Assembly (NCBI RefSeq): GCF_016765585.1
Contig: NZ_JAESWC010000014.1
Coordinates: 62,001-126,000, forward strand
DNA from: Clostridium rhizosphaerae
GTDB taxonomy: Bacteria; Bacillota; Clostridia; Clostridiales; Clostridiaceae
Length of the DNA: 64,000 bases
Reading direction: 5' to 3'
The number at the start of each line of letters is the position of its first letter. Position 1 is the stretch's first letter. Both the position numbers and the translations under genes were made by a program. This document shows, piece by piece, positions 24,885 to 34,292 of this stretch. The notes beneath the pieces were generated by a model, which had not been told where the DNA came from, did not search any database, and saw nothing but the letters and a program-made list of their open reading frames with translations.

Positions 24885-25883
24885 TTAAGCTCCTAATGTA
24901 GCAACCATAACAGCTTTTATAGTATGCATTCTGTTTTCTGCTTCATCAAACACTACAGAATGTTTGCTTTCGAACACTTCATCTGTTACTTCCATTTCCT
25001 TAAGTCCGAACTTGTTGTATATATCATTCCCGACTGTTGTTTTTAAATCATGGAAAGCTGGAAGGCAATGTTCAAATAGAACATTTGGATTCCCGGTCAT
25101 CTTAAGCATTTCCATATTAACTTGGAATGGCTTTAAAAGATTAATTCTTTCTTCCCAAACTGAATCTGGCTCTCCCATGGATACCCAAACGTCAGTATAG
25201 ATTACATCTGCGCCTTTAACTCCTTCTGCAATGTTATCTGTGCAGGTTATCTTTGCTCCTGTTTCTTCTGCAACAGCTAAGCATTTGTCAAGAAGGTCTT
25301 TTGCTGGGAAAAGACTTTTTGGGGATACCATTCTAAAGTCCATACCCATTTTAGCGGCACCAATCATAAGTGCATTAGCAACGTTGTTTCTTCCATCTCC
25401 TGAATATACAAATACCATTTTGTTGTATGGCTTATCAAGATGTTCTTTAGCTGTTAAAAAGTCAGCTAAAACTTGTGTTGGATGGTCAGCATCAGTTAAT
25501 CCGTTCCAAACTGGAACTCCTGAATATTTTGCTAAATCCTCAACAGTTTTTTGAGAATATCCTCTATATTCAATACCATCAAACATTCTTCCAAGAACTC
25601 TAGCTGTATCAGGTATGGACTCTTTCTTACCCATTTGGCTTCCTGATGGTCCAAGATAAGTTACATGAGCTCCTTGATCATAAGCTGCAACTTCAAAAGC
25701 ACATCTTGTTCTAGTAGAATCTTTTTCAAATAAAAGAGCAATATTTTTTCCTTTTAATTTTTGCTGCTCAGTTCCAGCATACTTTGCTCTCTTTAATTCT
25801 GTTGATAAATCAAGCATAAATTGTATTTCCTTTGGTGAAAAGTCTAAAAGTGTTAAAAAGCTTTTGTTTCTTAAATTATACAC
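24885..25883 (-). CDS. arcB: Ornithine carbamoyltransferase, catabolic
   Basis: Cytoplasmic enzyme converting citrulline and phosphate to ornithine and carbamoyl phosphate in the arginine deiminase pathway. The 332-residue protein has the carbamoyl-phosphate motif STRTR (56-60), [11 protein letters not shown], and the ornithine-side HCLPAFHD, with a DVWVSMGE segment. The biosynthetic enzyme has the same motifs; placement after arcA and arcC makes the catabolic role likely. The start is GTG at 25883, nine bases after GGGAGG. It is the last gene of arcC-arcA-arcB and is followed by the very long hairpin. Confidence 0.94.
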   Translation of the reverse strand: MYNLRNKSFLTLLDFSPKEIQFMLDLSTELKRAKYAGTEQQKLKGKNIALLFEKDSTRTRCAFEVAAYDQGAHVTYLGPSGSQMGKKESIPDTARVLGRMFDGIEYRGYSQKTVEDLAKYSGVPVWNGLTDADHPTQVLADFLTAKEHLDKPYNKMVFVYSGDGRNNVANALMIGAAKMGMDFRMVSPKSLFPAKDLLDKCLAVAEETGAKITCTDNIAEGVKGADVIYTDVWVSMGEPDSVWEERINLLKPFQVNMEMLKMTGNPNVLFEHCLPAFHDLKTTVGNDIYNKFGLKEMEVTDEVFESKHSVVFDEAENRMHTIKAVMVATLGA

Positions 25884-25957
25884 GGTGAATTCCTCCCATT
25901 AGTTAAAATTTTATTTTTATTTGACTTTTAATTGATATTAAGATTGTACATTTTACC

Positions 25958-27166
25958 TTAATAAATAAGTTTTTCTCTCCAAATCGGCTGACTCATGCAT
26001 CTTGGACCGCCTCTTCCCCTGCTTAGCTCGCCAGAAGGAATCGATATAACATTTACATTATGCTTATCTAATATTTCATTTGTTATATAATTTCTTTCAT
26101 AGGTTATTACCTTTCCTGGTGCTATAGCCAAGGTGTTTGAACCATCATTCCACTGTTCTCTTCTTCCAATAACCCTATCTCCACCTCCGCAGCGGATAAG
26201 AGTTATTTCTCTTTTTAGATACTTTGAAAGTATTCTTTCTAAGCTGTCTTCCTGCTCTTCTATGATTAAATCTTTGTTCTTGTAATCATAGCTTAATGCA
26301 CTTACCTTTAAGTTGCCTTCTATACCTTCATGAACAGTAAATTTATCATAATCTATCATTGTAAATACAGTATCAAGATGCATAAAGGCTCTTGATTTTG
26401 GAATATCAAACATTAGGACTGTTTTGAAGCTTTCACCTGCTTCAAAAATAGTTTTAGCAGCCTTTTTTATAGCTTCTACACTTGTCCTTTCACTGTGCCC
26501 GATTGCTATAACTTCATGAGAAAATACAAGTTCATCTCCACCTTCGATGCTGAACTCTTCGTCTCTGTTATACCAAAGTGGAATATTTGAATCTTTAAAC
26601 TCAGGGTGATATTTAAAAATGTACTTCCCAAAGATAGTTTCTCTATGTCTTATATGATTTCTCATAGAATTTAGAGTTATGCCTTTTCCTATAGATGCAA
26701 AAGGATCTCTGGTAAAATACAAGTTAGGCATTGGCTCCATTATAAATGGGTAATCATCATTTTCTTCACTTAGTCCAATTTCTTTTTTCCTTATACCAGC
26801 AATTATCTTATCAACCATCTCTTTTTCTGGAAGGGAAAACAAATAATCTTTTAAGCTTTTAGCAATGTCCTTGCTGTCAACTTCGCTTTCTATAATAACC
26901 TCATCTAAAAATGCATCTCTAATTTGTTTATCTTTAATTGCTTGAGCTGCCAAATTTTCCAGATATAAAACCTCAACTCCATTATCTGAAAGTACCTTTG
27001 CAAAATTATCATGCTCTGTTCTAGCTACCTTTAAAAACGGTATATCATCAAACAGAAGTCTTGATAAGTGCTCTGGAATTAAATTCTCAATCTCTGCACC
27101 AGGTCTGTGAAGAAGTACTGTTTTAAGGTTACCAATTTCGGAATATACCTTAATTTCTCTTTTCAT
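25958..27166 (-). CDS. arcA: Arginine deiminase
   Basis: Hydrolyses arginine to citrulline and ammonia. The 402-residue protein contains the family motifs [54 protein letters not shown] and the catalytic Cys390 in GGPRCMSQP. All expected catalytic elements are present and length is typical. Middle gene of the operon, with 13 bases to arcC and 74 to arcB. Together the three enzymes yield one ATP per arginine; no arginine/ornithine antiporter gene lies in the cluster here. Confidence 0.96.
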   Translation of the reverse strand: MKREIKVYSEIGNLKTVLLHRPGAEIENLIPEHLSRLLFDDIPFLKVARTEHDNFAKVLSDNGVEVLYLENLAAQAIKDKQIRDAFLDEVIIESEVDSKDIAKSLKDYLFSLPEKEMVDKIIAGIRKKEIGLSEENDDYPFIMEPMPNLYFTRDPFASIGKGITLNSMRNHIRHRETIFGKYIFKYHPEFKDSNIPLWYNRDEEFSIEGGDELVFSHEVIAIGHSERTSVEAIKKAAKTIFEAGESFKTVLMFDIPKSRAFMHLDTVFTMIDYDKFTVHEGIEGNLKVSALSYDYKNKDLIIEEQEDSLERILSKYLKREITLIRCGGGDRVIGRREQWNDGSNTLAIAPGKVITYERNYITNEILDKHNVNVISIPSGELSRGRGGPRCMSQPIWREKLIY

Positions 27167-27179
27167 TTTAGTCTCCTCA

Positions 27180-28127
27180 TTATTTAGCTACTACTCTTGT
27201 GCCTGAAGTACCTCTTAGGGCTTCTTTAGCTTTAGAAAGTGATGCTATAATAGAAATTTTATTACTTTCAAACTGTACAAATTTCTTGCAGGCTTCAACC
27301 TTAGGCAGCATACTTCCAGGAGCAAATTGTTTTTCTTCTATATATTTATCTACTTCTTCCAGGTTCATAACATCTAAATTTTTTTGATCAGGCTTATTAA
27401 AGTTAACCGCAACCTTATCAACTGCAGTTAATATAACTAGAGCATCAGCATCAAGTATCTCAGCTAATTTTTCAGCTGCAAAATCTTTATCTATAACAGC
27501 AGGAACTCCCTTAACCACTGAGTCTTCAATAATTACTGGGATACCGCCGCCTCCGCAGGATATTACTACAGTACCGTTATCCACAAGTTCCTTTATTGTA
27601 GCTTTTTCTATAACATCAACAGGCTTAGGTGAAGCAACAACTCTTCTATAGCCTCTTCCTGCATCTTCCTTCATAACATAGCCCTTTTCTTCTGAAAGAG
27701 ACTCAGCCTCTTCTTTAGTATAGAAAGAACCTATAGGCTTAGTGGGATTTTGGAAGCCCTTATCATTTTTATCAACTACTACTTGGGTTACTATTGTGCC
27801 TACATTTTTATTAATATTTCTCTTTTTGAGCTCTCCTGAAATAGCATTTTGAAGGTGATATCCTATATAACCTTGTGAAAATGCCCCGCAAACATCAAAC
27901 GGAAACAAAACATTAGTATTATTTGCTTTATGTCCTGCCTCTACGGAACTAAGAATTTGGCCGACTTGAGGTCCATTTCCATGAACTATGGATACTGTAT
28001 GTCCCTCTTCAATGAGGTCAACTATAGATTTAGCGGTTTCTTTACAGGTTTTTAATTGTGACTCTGCGCTTGCATCCTTAGGGTCAGCCTGGAGTGCATT
28101 CCCGCCCAATGCCAAAACAATTCTCAT
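27180..28127 (-). CDS. arcC: Carbamate kinase
   Basis: Transfers phosphate from carbamoyl phosphate to ADP, the ATP-yielding step of arginine deiminase. The 315-residue protein has LALGGNALQ near its start, [36 protein letters not shown] and [10 protein letters not shown], all typical of carbamate kinase. I start at ATG 28127, preceded by AGGAGGG, in preference to TTG one codon earlier. It is first in the transcribed order, arcC-arcA-arcB, which is less common than arcA-first. A consensus-like promoter lies at 28208-28236 and candidate ARG boxes lie upstream of it. Confidence 0.95.
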   Translation of the reverse strand: MRIVLALGGNALQADPKDASAESQLKTCKETAKSIVDLIEEGHTVSIVHGNGPQVGQILSSVEAGHKANNTNVLFPFDVCGAFSQGYIGYHLQNAISGELKKRNINKNVGTIVTQVVVDKNDKGFQNPTKPIGSFYTKEEAESLSEEKGYVMKEDAGRGYRRVVASPKPVDVIEKATIKELVDNGTVVISCGGGGIPVIIEDSVVKGVPAVIDKDFAAEKLAEILDADALVILTAVDKVAVNFNKPDQKNLDVMNLEEVDKYIEEKQFAPGSMLPKVEACKKFVQFESNKISIIASLSKAKEALRGTSGTRVVAK

Positions 28128-28207
28128 CAAAATCCCTCCTTAATATAAAAGCAAATTTCCTATTAATATCTGCTCTATAGATTCAATTTTCGCACAAATT
28201 CATTCTC

Positions 28208-28236
28208 ATAGTACATTAGGTATTAATCATTGTCAA
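28208..28236 (-). promoter_or_regulatory. Promoter of the arc operon
   Basis: Minus strand TTGACA (28231-28236), 17 bases, TACTAT (28208-28213), with TG just before the -10 hexamer. The transcript start would be about 75 bases before arcC. Confidence 0.7.
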
Positions 28237-28364
28237 TAGTTGAATTTCTAGGCAAAATGAATAAGTATTACCTGGCAATATAATGAACTTATTAACCTAT
28301 TTCTTTGCAAATACTCATTTTATCTTCTCCATTATGAAACAAATTCATTCAAAGCTGCTAAAAT

Positions 28365-28400
28365 ATGAATAAATATATGTAAAATATGAATAAAATTCAA
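28365..28400. promoter_or_regulatory. Candidate ARG boxes (ArgR sites)
   Basis: Two adjacent ATATGAATAAA sequences, the second reading TGAATAAAATTCA, which resembles the ArgR/AhrC box. A further TGAATAAGTATTA lies at about 28258-28270, just upstream of the arc promoter -35. AT-rich background makes individual sites uncertain. Confidence 0.45.
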
Positions 28401-28442
28401 AAAAATTTTTACTTAAATTGCTTGTTCTTATTCTCAAAATAT

Positions 28443-28471
28443 TTGACATAATAAAAGTAGGGTAATATAAT
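28443..28471 (+). promoter_or_regulatory. Full-consensus promoter of the selenoprotein gene
   Basis: TTGACA (28443-28448), 17-base spacer, TATAAT (28466-28471). Expected to be strong unless repressed; the operator-like palindrome begins 15 bases after the -10. Confidence 0.88.
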
Positions 28472-28485
28472 AACATTATTACAAT

Positions 28486-28501
28486 ATACCCCTATAGGGT
28501 A
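28486..28501 (+). promoter_or_regulatory. CsoR/CstR-like operator
   Basis: ATACCCCTATAGGGTA, a G/C-centred dyad in very AT-rich surroundings. It resembles operators of the CsoR/CstR copper- and persulfide-sensing repressors (ATACCCC...GGGTAT type). It overlaps the expected initial transcribed region, where binding would repress. No csoR-like gene is in the window. Confidence 0.65.
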
Positions 28502-28538
28502 GCTGAATTTGTGACTTTTATTTGAAAGGAGTTTTTTT

Positions 28539-28832
28539 ATGGATATTACTATAGACAGCAGTACAAAAGAAGCATTGCTTGAAAACTTAGAAAAGAGAAA
28601 CAAAGATGCAGTTAGACTTGCTATCAAAGGCTTTGGCTGAGGAGGCCCAACCTTTGGAGTTGTTCTGGATGAACAAAACGAAAATGACGATGCATTAGAA
28701 GTTGATGGAATTAAGTTTGTAGCAGAAAAAGATATAAGCTTCGTTTTTCAGGGCGTTAAGGTTATTCACAGAAAAGGCGTGTTTGGTGACTTTTTTGATG
28801 TATATAACCCAAATGGCGGAGGCGAATGTTAG
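28539..28832 (+). CDS. HesB/IscA-like selenoprotein (UGA codon 34 read as Sec)
   Basis: An ORF of 97 sense codons whose codon 34 is TGA (28638-28640). It starts at ATG 28539 after AAAGGAG and ends at TAG 28830-28832. The product reads MDITIDSSTKEALLENLEKR, then KGFG-U-GGPTFGVVLDEQ, a clean 63-residue continuation, and finishes GGGEC. HesB-like proteins have a cysteine at this conserved GFG-C-GGP position, and selenocysteine versions are known in clostridia. The frame, the family motif either side of the TGA and the lack of any other lesion argue against a pseudogene. A small stem (CAAC 28648-28651 with GTTG 28659-28662) eight bases after the UGA could be part of a bacterial SECIS. A consensus promoter, operator and terminator frame it as a single gene. 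Confidence 0.85.
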
Positions 28833-28865
28833 GCCGAAGCATAATATACAATATAGAATCAAGAT

Positions 28866-28895
28866 AAAGGGAGCTGTCACAAAACAGCTCCCTTT
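28866..28895 (+). terminator. Bidirectional terminator
   Basis: AAAGGGAGCTGT / ACAGCTCCCTTT, six-base loop. It ends the selenoprotein gene and, on the minus strand, the ABC exporter operon ending at 28911. Confidence 0.9.
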
Positions 28896-28910
28896 AATTC
28901 TTCATTCCAC

Positions 28911-30680
28911 TCACGCTGCATACCATTCTTGTTGATTTCTATACATCTCAGCATATCGTCCATTTAATGTTATTAGCTCGCTATGAATTCCTTCTTCAAC
29001 AATTACTCCATTTTCAAAAACAACAATCCTGTCTGCCTTTTTTGCAAAACCCAAACGATGAGATATAAAAAGTACTGTTCTATCGCCTGCAAGCTCATAT
29101 ATCAAATTATATGTCTCGATCTCTGAAATAGGATCAAGATATGCTGTAGGCTCATCCAAAATCCATATTGAAGCCTTATCATTTGCCAAAAGCCTAGCTA
29201 TAGCAAGTCTCTGCCACTGACCTTTGGATAAATCTATACCATCATCAAGCTGTCCAAGCTTTGTATATATTCCATAAGGAAGTGATAGTACGTATTCATT
29301 AAGCCCAACTTTTTGAAGAAGCTCAATTATTTCTCCATCGCTAAAATTATAGTCGCTATTTCCTGCCTCTATATTTTCTCTTATTGTCATCTGATATTGA
29401 GAAAAATCCTGCAAAATACAAGAAACACTGTTTCTGAGATGAGAAATCTCATTATTATTACTGTTCTTTCCAAGCTGAATATTTCCTTCGAAATTATCAG
29501 TAAGAGCCATTAATAAATTAGTAAATGTAGTTTTGCCGCTTCCATTATGACCGACAATTGCTATTTTCTCACCTTGCCTTATTTTAAAATTAAATGCATC
29601 TAATGCTTTAGTTTTAGATTGTGGATAAGAATATGAAATATCCTCAAAATTAATGCAACCTTTTACTGTCCTCACGCAGGATATTTTTTGTTCTTCTTTA
29701 AGCTGAAGTATATCAAAAAAACTTCTTACAAATTTAGCTTCTACTTTATCCCTATTTATATACTGTTGTATACCTCCGAAAGTATTAACGATATTATTGA
29801 ACATAGTTTGGCATAGCATTAGAAAACCTATTTCATGTTTACCAATAACAATTTCATAGGAAACATATATCATCATAAGCATATATGGTGTATTTAAAAT
29901 AATTCTCGCGGTTTGAAGAGTAATTTCATATCTTTTAAATATTTTAAGCCTAAGCTTGTATTCTTCATCAAAGTAATGCTCCCATCTATTGCTTACAAAA
30001 GAAAATAATCTATTGAATTTATATTCCTGATGTCCTATCTTATCTCCACTTATTCCAAAGAAATACTTTTGCTTTAAACTATGAGGCTGTATCTTGTCCC
30101 ATATATCTTTCACCTCATCAAACACTCTATCTGATATTTCAATTGATATTAAAACTAATATAAAATAAACTGCTACCGCCAAAATATTTATTTGAGAAAG
30201 AAAGAATCCATAAACAAATATAGATATAAAAGTAGTTATATAAAACATGCTGCTTTCCATTAAGGTAAGCATTGAGGCTAAAGCTTTTGTTTTTACTTCG
30301 TGAATTTTTAAATAGGTTTCATGCTGTTCGTAGTAATCCCATAGAACTTTACTTAGCTTTGAATTTAAATCGTTCTCGAAATTAAAGGATATTTTAAGAT
30401 TAATGCTGCTTAAAAGAAGCTTTCTCAATACTGAAATAATATATAATAAAATTAAAGCTATGCTATATAAAACTATTATATTTACTTCTTTATTAATTCC
30501 ATAAGAAGTTCTTGTGAAAAGTCTATAAACCGCATTACATGTAAATTCAGAAGCTTTAATGATAACAACTGTTTGTACAACTGATAATATATTTAGAAAA
30601 ATATAGACAGCATATCTTTCAGGACAGCACTTAAATATATATTTATTTGTTTCTAAAAGATTGTCTAACATGTATCTCAT
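28911..30680 (-). CDS. ABC exporter half-transporter, second subunit
   Basis: A 589-residue fusion of membrane domain (about 1-330, five to six helices) and ATPase (about 345-589). Walker A is GHNGSGKTT, the signature is the variant DLSKGQWQR, and Walker B is IWILDEPTAYLD with the switch histidine in FISHRLGFAKKA. It pairs with the upstream 599-residue subunit, to which it is joined with no gap, to form a heterodimeric exporter like those for lipids, peptides or drugs. No peptidase C39 domain is present. The operon is headed by a sigma factor gene. Substrate unknown. Confidence 0.88.
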   Translation of the reverse strand: MRYMLDNLLETNKYIFKCCPERYAVYIFLNILSVVQTVVIIKASEFTCNAVYRLFTRTSYGINKEVNIIVLYSIALILLYIISVLRKLLLSSINLKISFNFENDLNSKLSKVLWDYYEQHETYLKIHEVKTKALASMLTLMESSMFYITTFISIFVYGFFLSQINILAVAVYFILVLISIEISDRVFDEVKDIWDKIQPHSLKQKYFFGISGDKIGHQEYKFNRLFSFVSNRWEHYFDEEYKLRLKIFKRYEITLQTARIILNTPYMLMMIYVSYEIVIGKHEIGFLMLCQTMFNNIVNTFGGIQQYINRDKVEAKFVRSFFDILQLKEEQKISCVRTVKGCINFEDISYSYPQSKTKALDAFNFKIRQGEKIAIVGHNGSGKTTFTNLLMALTDNFEGNIQLGKNSNNNEISHLRNSVSCILQDFSQYQMTIRENIEAGNSDYNFSDGEIIELLQKVGLNEYVLSLPYGIYTKLGQLDDGIDLSKGQWQRLAIARLLANDKASIWILDEPTAYLDPISEIETYNLIYELAGDRTVLFISHRLGFAKKADRIVVFENGVIVEEGIHSELITLNGRYAEMYRNQQEWYAA

Positions 30681-32480
30681 CTAACTCACCTCTTCTTCAT
30701 ATAATTGCTTTTGAGAAGTAAAAAGTTCATAGTATCTGCCCTTAAGCTTAATTAGTTCTTCATGAGAACCTTCTTCAACTAATCGTCCACTTTCCATTAT
30801 GCATATTCTGCTACATAGCCTTGCAAAACCTATACGATGAGATATTAGAATGGCGGTCTTACCTTTAATAATTTCTTTAAATTGATTCAGCATACGCATT
30901 TCTTCTATAGGATCTATTGAAGCAGTAGGTTCATCCAGTATTAAAATTTCAGGCTCTCCCATATATGCTCTGGATAAGATAATTCGCTGCCACTGCCCGC
31001 CGCTTAAGTCCTGTCCTTCTTTGTCATATTCTTTACCTAAAATAGTACCCTCTTTATTTGGAAGTTTTTCAATTAGTGCGTTTAGATTTCCTTTTTTTAT
31101 TGCTTTGCTTACTTCATCGTCATTCTCAATGCCTTCAACCATACCCACAGCTATATTTTCTTTTAAGCTTATGCTGTATTTTGAAAAATCCTGAAAAGCT
31201 ATGCCAAAATATTTATATATTTCCTCATTATCTAGTTTCGAAAATTCTTTTCCATTAAGGCTTATATCCCCTGTATAATCCTCCAATAGCCCACAAATTA
31301 CCTTTGACAAAGTGCTTTTTCCGCTGCCATTATAGCCTAGTATGCTCACAACTTCACCTTTTCTTAAAGAGAAGTTTATATTTTTCAGACTAGCTTCTGT
31401 ACTATGAGGATATTTATAGCTTACGTTTGTAAGCCTAAGCTCCTTAAAATCACCGTAGCAAAGATTATTTTCCTTATATTCGCCACTTATTAGCTTATCT
31501 GTACTAAGGTTATTTACAAAATCATAATACTTGTCTGCGTATTGATATTTTTCATTAATTTCACTGCTTAATATATCAGCAATATTTCCTATGCCGCGGC
31601 TTAAGGAAGCGACAAGGGTTATTAAGAACACACAGTCTCCCGCATTAATACTTCCATTGAACACCATGTACACAAAATATATTGTAATGCCCTTTTCCAT
31701 TATTATCTGCAAAAGTCCTACTATACTGCTTAGAAGTTCAGCTTTTATTTCAAAACAAAATTTAGCCTTAGAATATGTTCTATAGCTTTCCTCCCATTTT
31801 CTTAAGAAGAGCTCCCTAAGTTTAAATATTCTAAGCTCACGAGTATGTTTTCTTTCAGATAGCAATTCTTTAAAATAGGCTGCTTTTCTTTCATCTTTTA
31901 CATAGCTTTTATTTAGTTCAATTTTCTTTCTTACTAAGTATTTGTTCAAAAATGTAATACCAAGAGCAAGGATTATAATCCCTATTAAAATATATAGATC
32001 AAACACGGCTATGGCAATAGAGGATAGAATTGCACTAAATATAGACATTATAAGATTATTAAATATGGATACAGTTATATCCGAAGCAGCCCCTATATTG
32101 TTTTTTACAAATTCATAGTCATTATAAAAATTGTTATCATAAAACTTATCCTGCCTAGTTTTATAACTTTTGTATAGAAACTTTGTTCCGAAAAACTTCC
32201 TTGACTTTCTAGTATATATTGATACAAGCATATCCTGAAAATTAAAATAATTGCCCCCAAGTGTTATCCCCAAGAAAAATAAAATCGATGGAAACACTAC
32301 ATAGAAGCTGAATTTGTGAGTACTTTGTGCAGTTATTATTGAGTTTACAAGCAATCTGCTTGAATAATTAGCCGCAAACCAGGATAAAGCCATTAACAAT
32401 ACAAAACCTACATTTACAATAAAATATATTGGGGCTGAAACTATTGTAACCTTACAAAACTGAAATATCTTTTTTATCAT
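30681..32480 (-). CDS. ABC exporter half-transporter, first subunit
   Basis: A 599-residue half-transporter. The membrane domain (about 1-335) is followed by an ATPase with Walker A GYNGSGKST, signature DLSGGQWQR, Walker B ILILDEPTASIDP and switch motif LISHRIGFARLC. Unlike its partner (SKGQ) this subunit has the canonical SGGQ signature, so ATP sites in the dimer may be asymmetric. The next gene starts right after its stop. It lies 18 bases downstream of the unusual sigma factor gene, suggesting that the regulator and exporter form one unit. Confidence 0.88.
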   Translation of the reverse strand: MIKKIFQFCKVTIVSAPIYFIVNVGFVLLMALSWFAANYSSRLLVNSIITAQSTHKFSFYVVFPSILFFLGITLGGNYFNFQDMLVSIYTRKSRKFFGTKFLYKSYKTRQDKFYDNNFYNDYEFVKNNIGAASDITVSIFNNLIMSIFSAILSSIAIAVFDLYILIGIIILALGITFLNKYLVRKKIELNKSYVKDERKAAYFKELLSERKHTRELRIFKLRELFLRKWEESYRTYSKAKFCFEIKAELLSSIVGLLQIIMEKGITIYFVYMVFNGSINAGDCVFLITLVASLSRGIGNIADILSSEINEKYQYADKYYDFVNNLSTDKLISGEYKENNLCYGDFKELRLTNVSYKYPHSTEASLKNINFSLRKGEVVSILGYNGSGKSTLSKVICGLLEDYTGDISLNGKEFSKLDNEEIYKYFGIAFQDFSKYSISLKENIAVGMVEGIENDDEVSKAIKKGNLNALIEKLPNKEGTILGKEYDKEGQDLSGGQWQRIILSRAYMGEPEILILDEPTASIDPIEEMRMLNQFKEIIKGKTAILISHRIGFARLCSRICIMESGRLVEEGSHEELIKLKGRYYELFTSQKQLYEEEVS

Positions 32481-32498
32481 AAATTTAATCCCCCATTT

Positions 32499-34109
32499 TT
32501 ATTCCTTCCATACGATGGTTGATAGAGCACCCTTTTCTTCTTCTTTGGGAGTGCGCAGCTTTCCTATACGCTCTATATATTCCATACAGCCTATTATAAT
32601 ATTGCTTACATCATTCAACGCTCTGTATCTAACATCATTGTCAGGTATGGTTGATGGAGTTCTACCCTTCCAAAGCTTGTAACAGCTATTCGCTAGACAT
32701 TTAAGCAGAGTTTTACTATTTAGCCTCTCAAACTCATTATCTATAGTTTTAAATACTTCCTCCTTTTCCTCTTTTGTCATTATAGGGAAGTTAAAACTTA
32801 CCTTCTCATTATCTACTGATAAATAACCAAGCTGAACATATTCAGCTATAATAATTTTTTCAAATTCATTAGGCTTAATATTGTTTCTTACTATTTCTGA
32901 AATCCTCCAAAGCTTATCTAAATCAGAGGCATTAAATTCTCTCCATTTGAGACCCTCAAAATACGAGTCTATTTGATAAGAATGTAAATTAGAATCAGCT
33001 TCTCTTGTTTTAAGACCTTCACATGAATATCTAGAATAAATTTGAGAATATTTGCCGCCTTTATATCTAAGCTCCTCTCTCACTTGAACACTTCCATTTG
33101 CTATATATTTTCCTCCATCCTTATGTTCAGGTGGAACGGTGTTACTTAGTTCTTTATAGTCTTCAACCTTTTCCAAAAGTAATTGAATACAGCATGGATA
33201 TAATGTCCACATTAAAACATTTTCATCAATATTGCTGCCTAAAAATCCTACACTTTTAATCTTTTCAAGCATACCATACAATGCTTCATAAATAGGAAGG
33301 GCTACTTGCTCCGACTTTTCTATCATCATATCTAGCAAAGGAATACTATCCTTTGGCTCATATATAAAAAATGCTGTCTGATACTTGTTTCCTGTCTTTT
33401 TTATAAGGTCAGAATACTCTAAGTTCTCTAAAGCCTCTTCAACAAAGGCTGCTCCAACCTCAAGTTTTCTTGATATCTCTTCTATAGTCATCGGCTCTTT
33501 GTAAGCCACATAAGCGATATTTTGATACAACAAGCTGCTGAAATAAGAATTAGGCTCATTATTTTTTCCTGGGTTCCCACAGTGACCAACTGACATTTTT
33601 ATTGGACGGTAGCTTTCCATACTATTTTTCAACTTAATATCCTCCCTTAATTTACGTTTTGCTTCATACAAATACCACTTCACAGTTCCTTGAGGTGTAT
33701 ATAATTCTTTACTTATTTCTTTAATTGATTTCTTTTCAAAATAAAACTTTATAAGTATTTCTCTATAAACCTTGCTCATATAAGCTAATTCCTTGCGAAG
33801 CATAAGTATAAGATTCTGCCTTTCCTCTTCTTCTATAAGGTCATCTATTTCGTCTTTATCCCTCAAGTCTAATAGAATATCAATATTTATGTTATTCCAA
33901 TGTCTTCTTTGTCTGCGATAAAAATTCGACCAAGTATAAAGACAAATCTTATAAACATAAGCATCAACATTATCTACTTTATTTATCTTCTCTGATGAAT
34001 TGTAAAGAGATATAAGTATCTCTTGGGACAAATCTTCTGCGTCCTGAACATTATTAGTCTTGGTCAGAGCAAAACCAAATATTTTCTTTGCATAAGCTTC
34101 TAAATTCAT
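32499..34109 (-). CDS. ECF-like sigma-70 factor with long C-terminal extension
   Basis: A 536-residue protein, about three times the length of an ordinary ECF sigma factor. Residues about 1-75 are region 2 (VQDAEDLSQEILISLYN and AYVYKICLYTWSNFYRRQRR). Residues about 105-160 are region 4 (MSKVYREILIKFYFEKKSI and GTVKWYLYEAKRKLRED). After about residue 185 comes a winged-helix-like stretch (EPMTIEEISRKLEVGAAFVE, then ALENLEYSDLIKK), and then about 280 residues without a family I recognise, including CCIQLLLEKVEDY. The extension may sense a ligand or hold an anti-sigma function; that is inference. It heads an operon with two half-ABC exporters. Start at ATG 34109 after AGGTG. Confidence 0.75.
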   Translation of the reverse strand: MNLEAYAKKIFGFALTKTNNVQDAEDLSQEILISLYNSSEKINKVDNVDAYVYKICLYTWSNFYRRQRRHWNNINIDILLDLRDKDEIDDLIEEEERQNLILMLRKELAYMSKVYREILIKFYFEKKSIKEISKELYTPQGTVKWYLYEAKRKLREDIKLKNSMESYRPIKMSVGHCGNPGKNNEPNSYFSSLLYQNIAYVAYKEPMTIEEISRKLEVGAAFVEEALENLEYSDLIKKTGNKYQTAFFIYEPKDSIPLLDMMIEKSEQVALPIYEALYGMLEKIKSVGFLGSNIDENVLMWTLYPCCIQLLLEKVEDYKELSNTVPPEHKDGGKYIANGSVQVREELRYKGGKYSQIYSRYSCEGLKTREADSNLHSYQIDSYFEGLKWREFNASDLDKLWRISEIVRNNIKPNEFEKIIIAEYVQLGYLSVDNEKVSFNFPIMTKEEKEEVFKTIDNEFERLNSKTLLKCLANSCYKLWKGRTPSTIPDNDVRYRALNDVSNIIIGCMEYIERIGKLRTPKEEEKGALSTIVWKE

Positions 34110-34237
34110 TTTTTCACCTGCTTTAAAACTGTTTCTATAATATTAGTAGCATCGTAAATAAAAAGGTTTGTAAATTTATATAATTATTTTATCATTATTT
34201 TAACTTAACTACATTTGTGGCATATGTAAAATTTTCC

Positions 34238-34276
34238 TTGACATTATACTGTGTATATACTATAATCACAGTATAA
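34238..34276 (+). promoter_or_regulatory. Promoter and operator of the YtrA-type operon
   Basis: TTGACA (34238-34243), 17 bases, TATAAT (34261-34266): perfect consensus. Overlaid is an exact inverted repeat TTATACTGTG (34244-34253) / CACAGTATAA (34267-34276), separated by 13 bases and spanning spacer and -10. This is the position expected for an autorepressor such as YtrA. Confidence 0.88.
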
Positions 34277-34292
34277 CGGAGGTGACTCTATT

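Noticed and set aside
28638-28640. TGA in the HesB-like gene read as a nonsense mutation
   Set aside because: It sits exactly at the conserved Cys/Sec position, the downstream frame is intact for 63 codons, and promoter and terminator are consensus quality.
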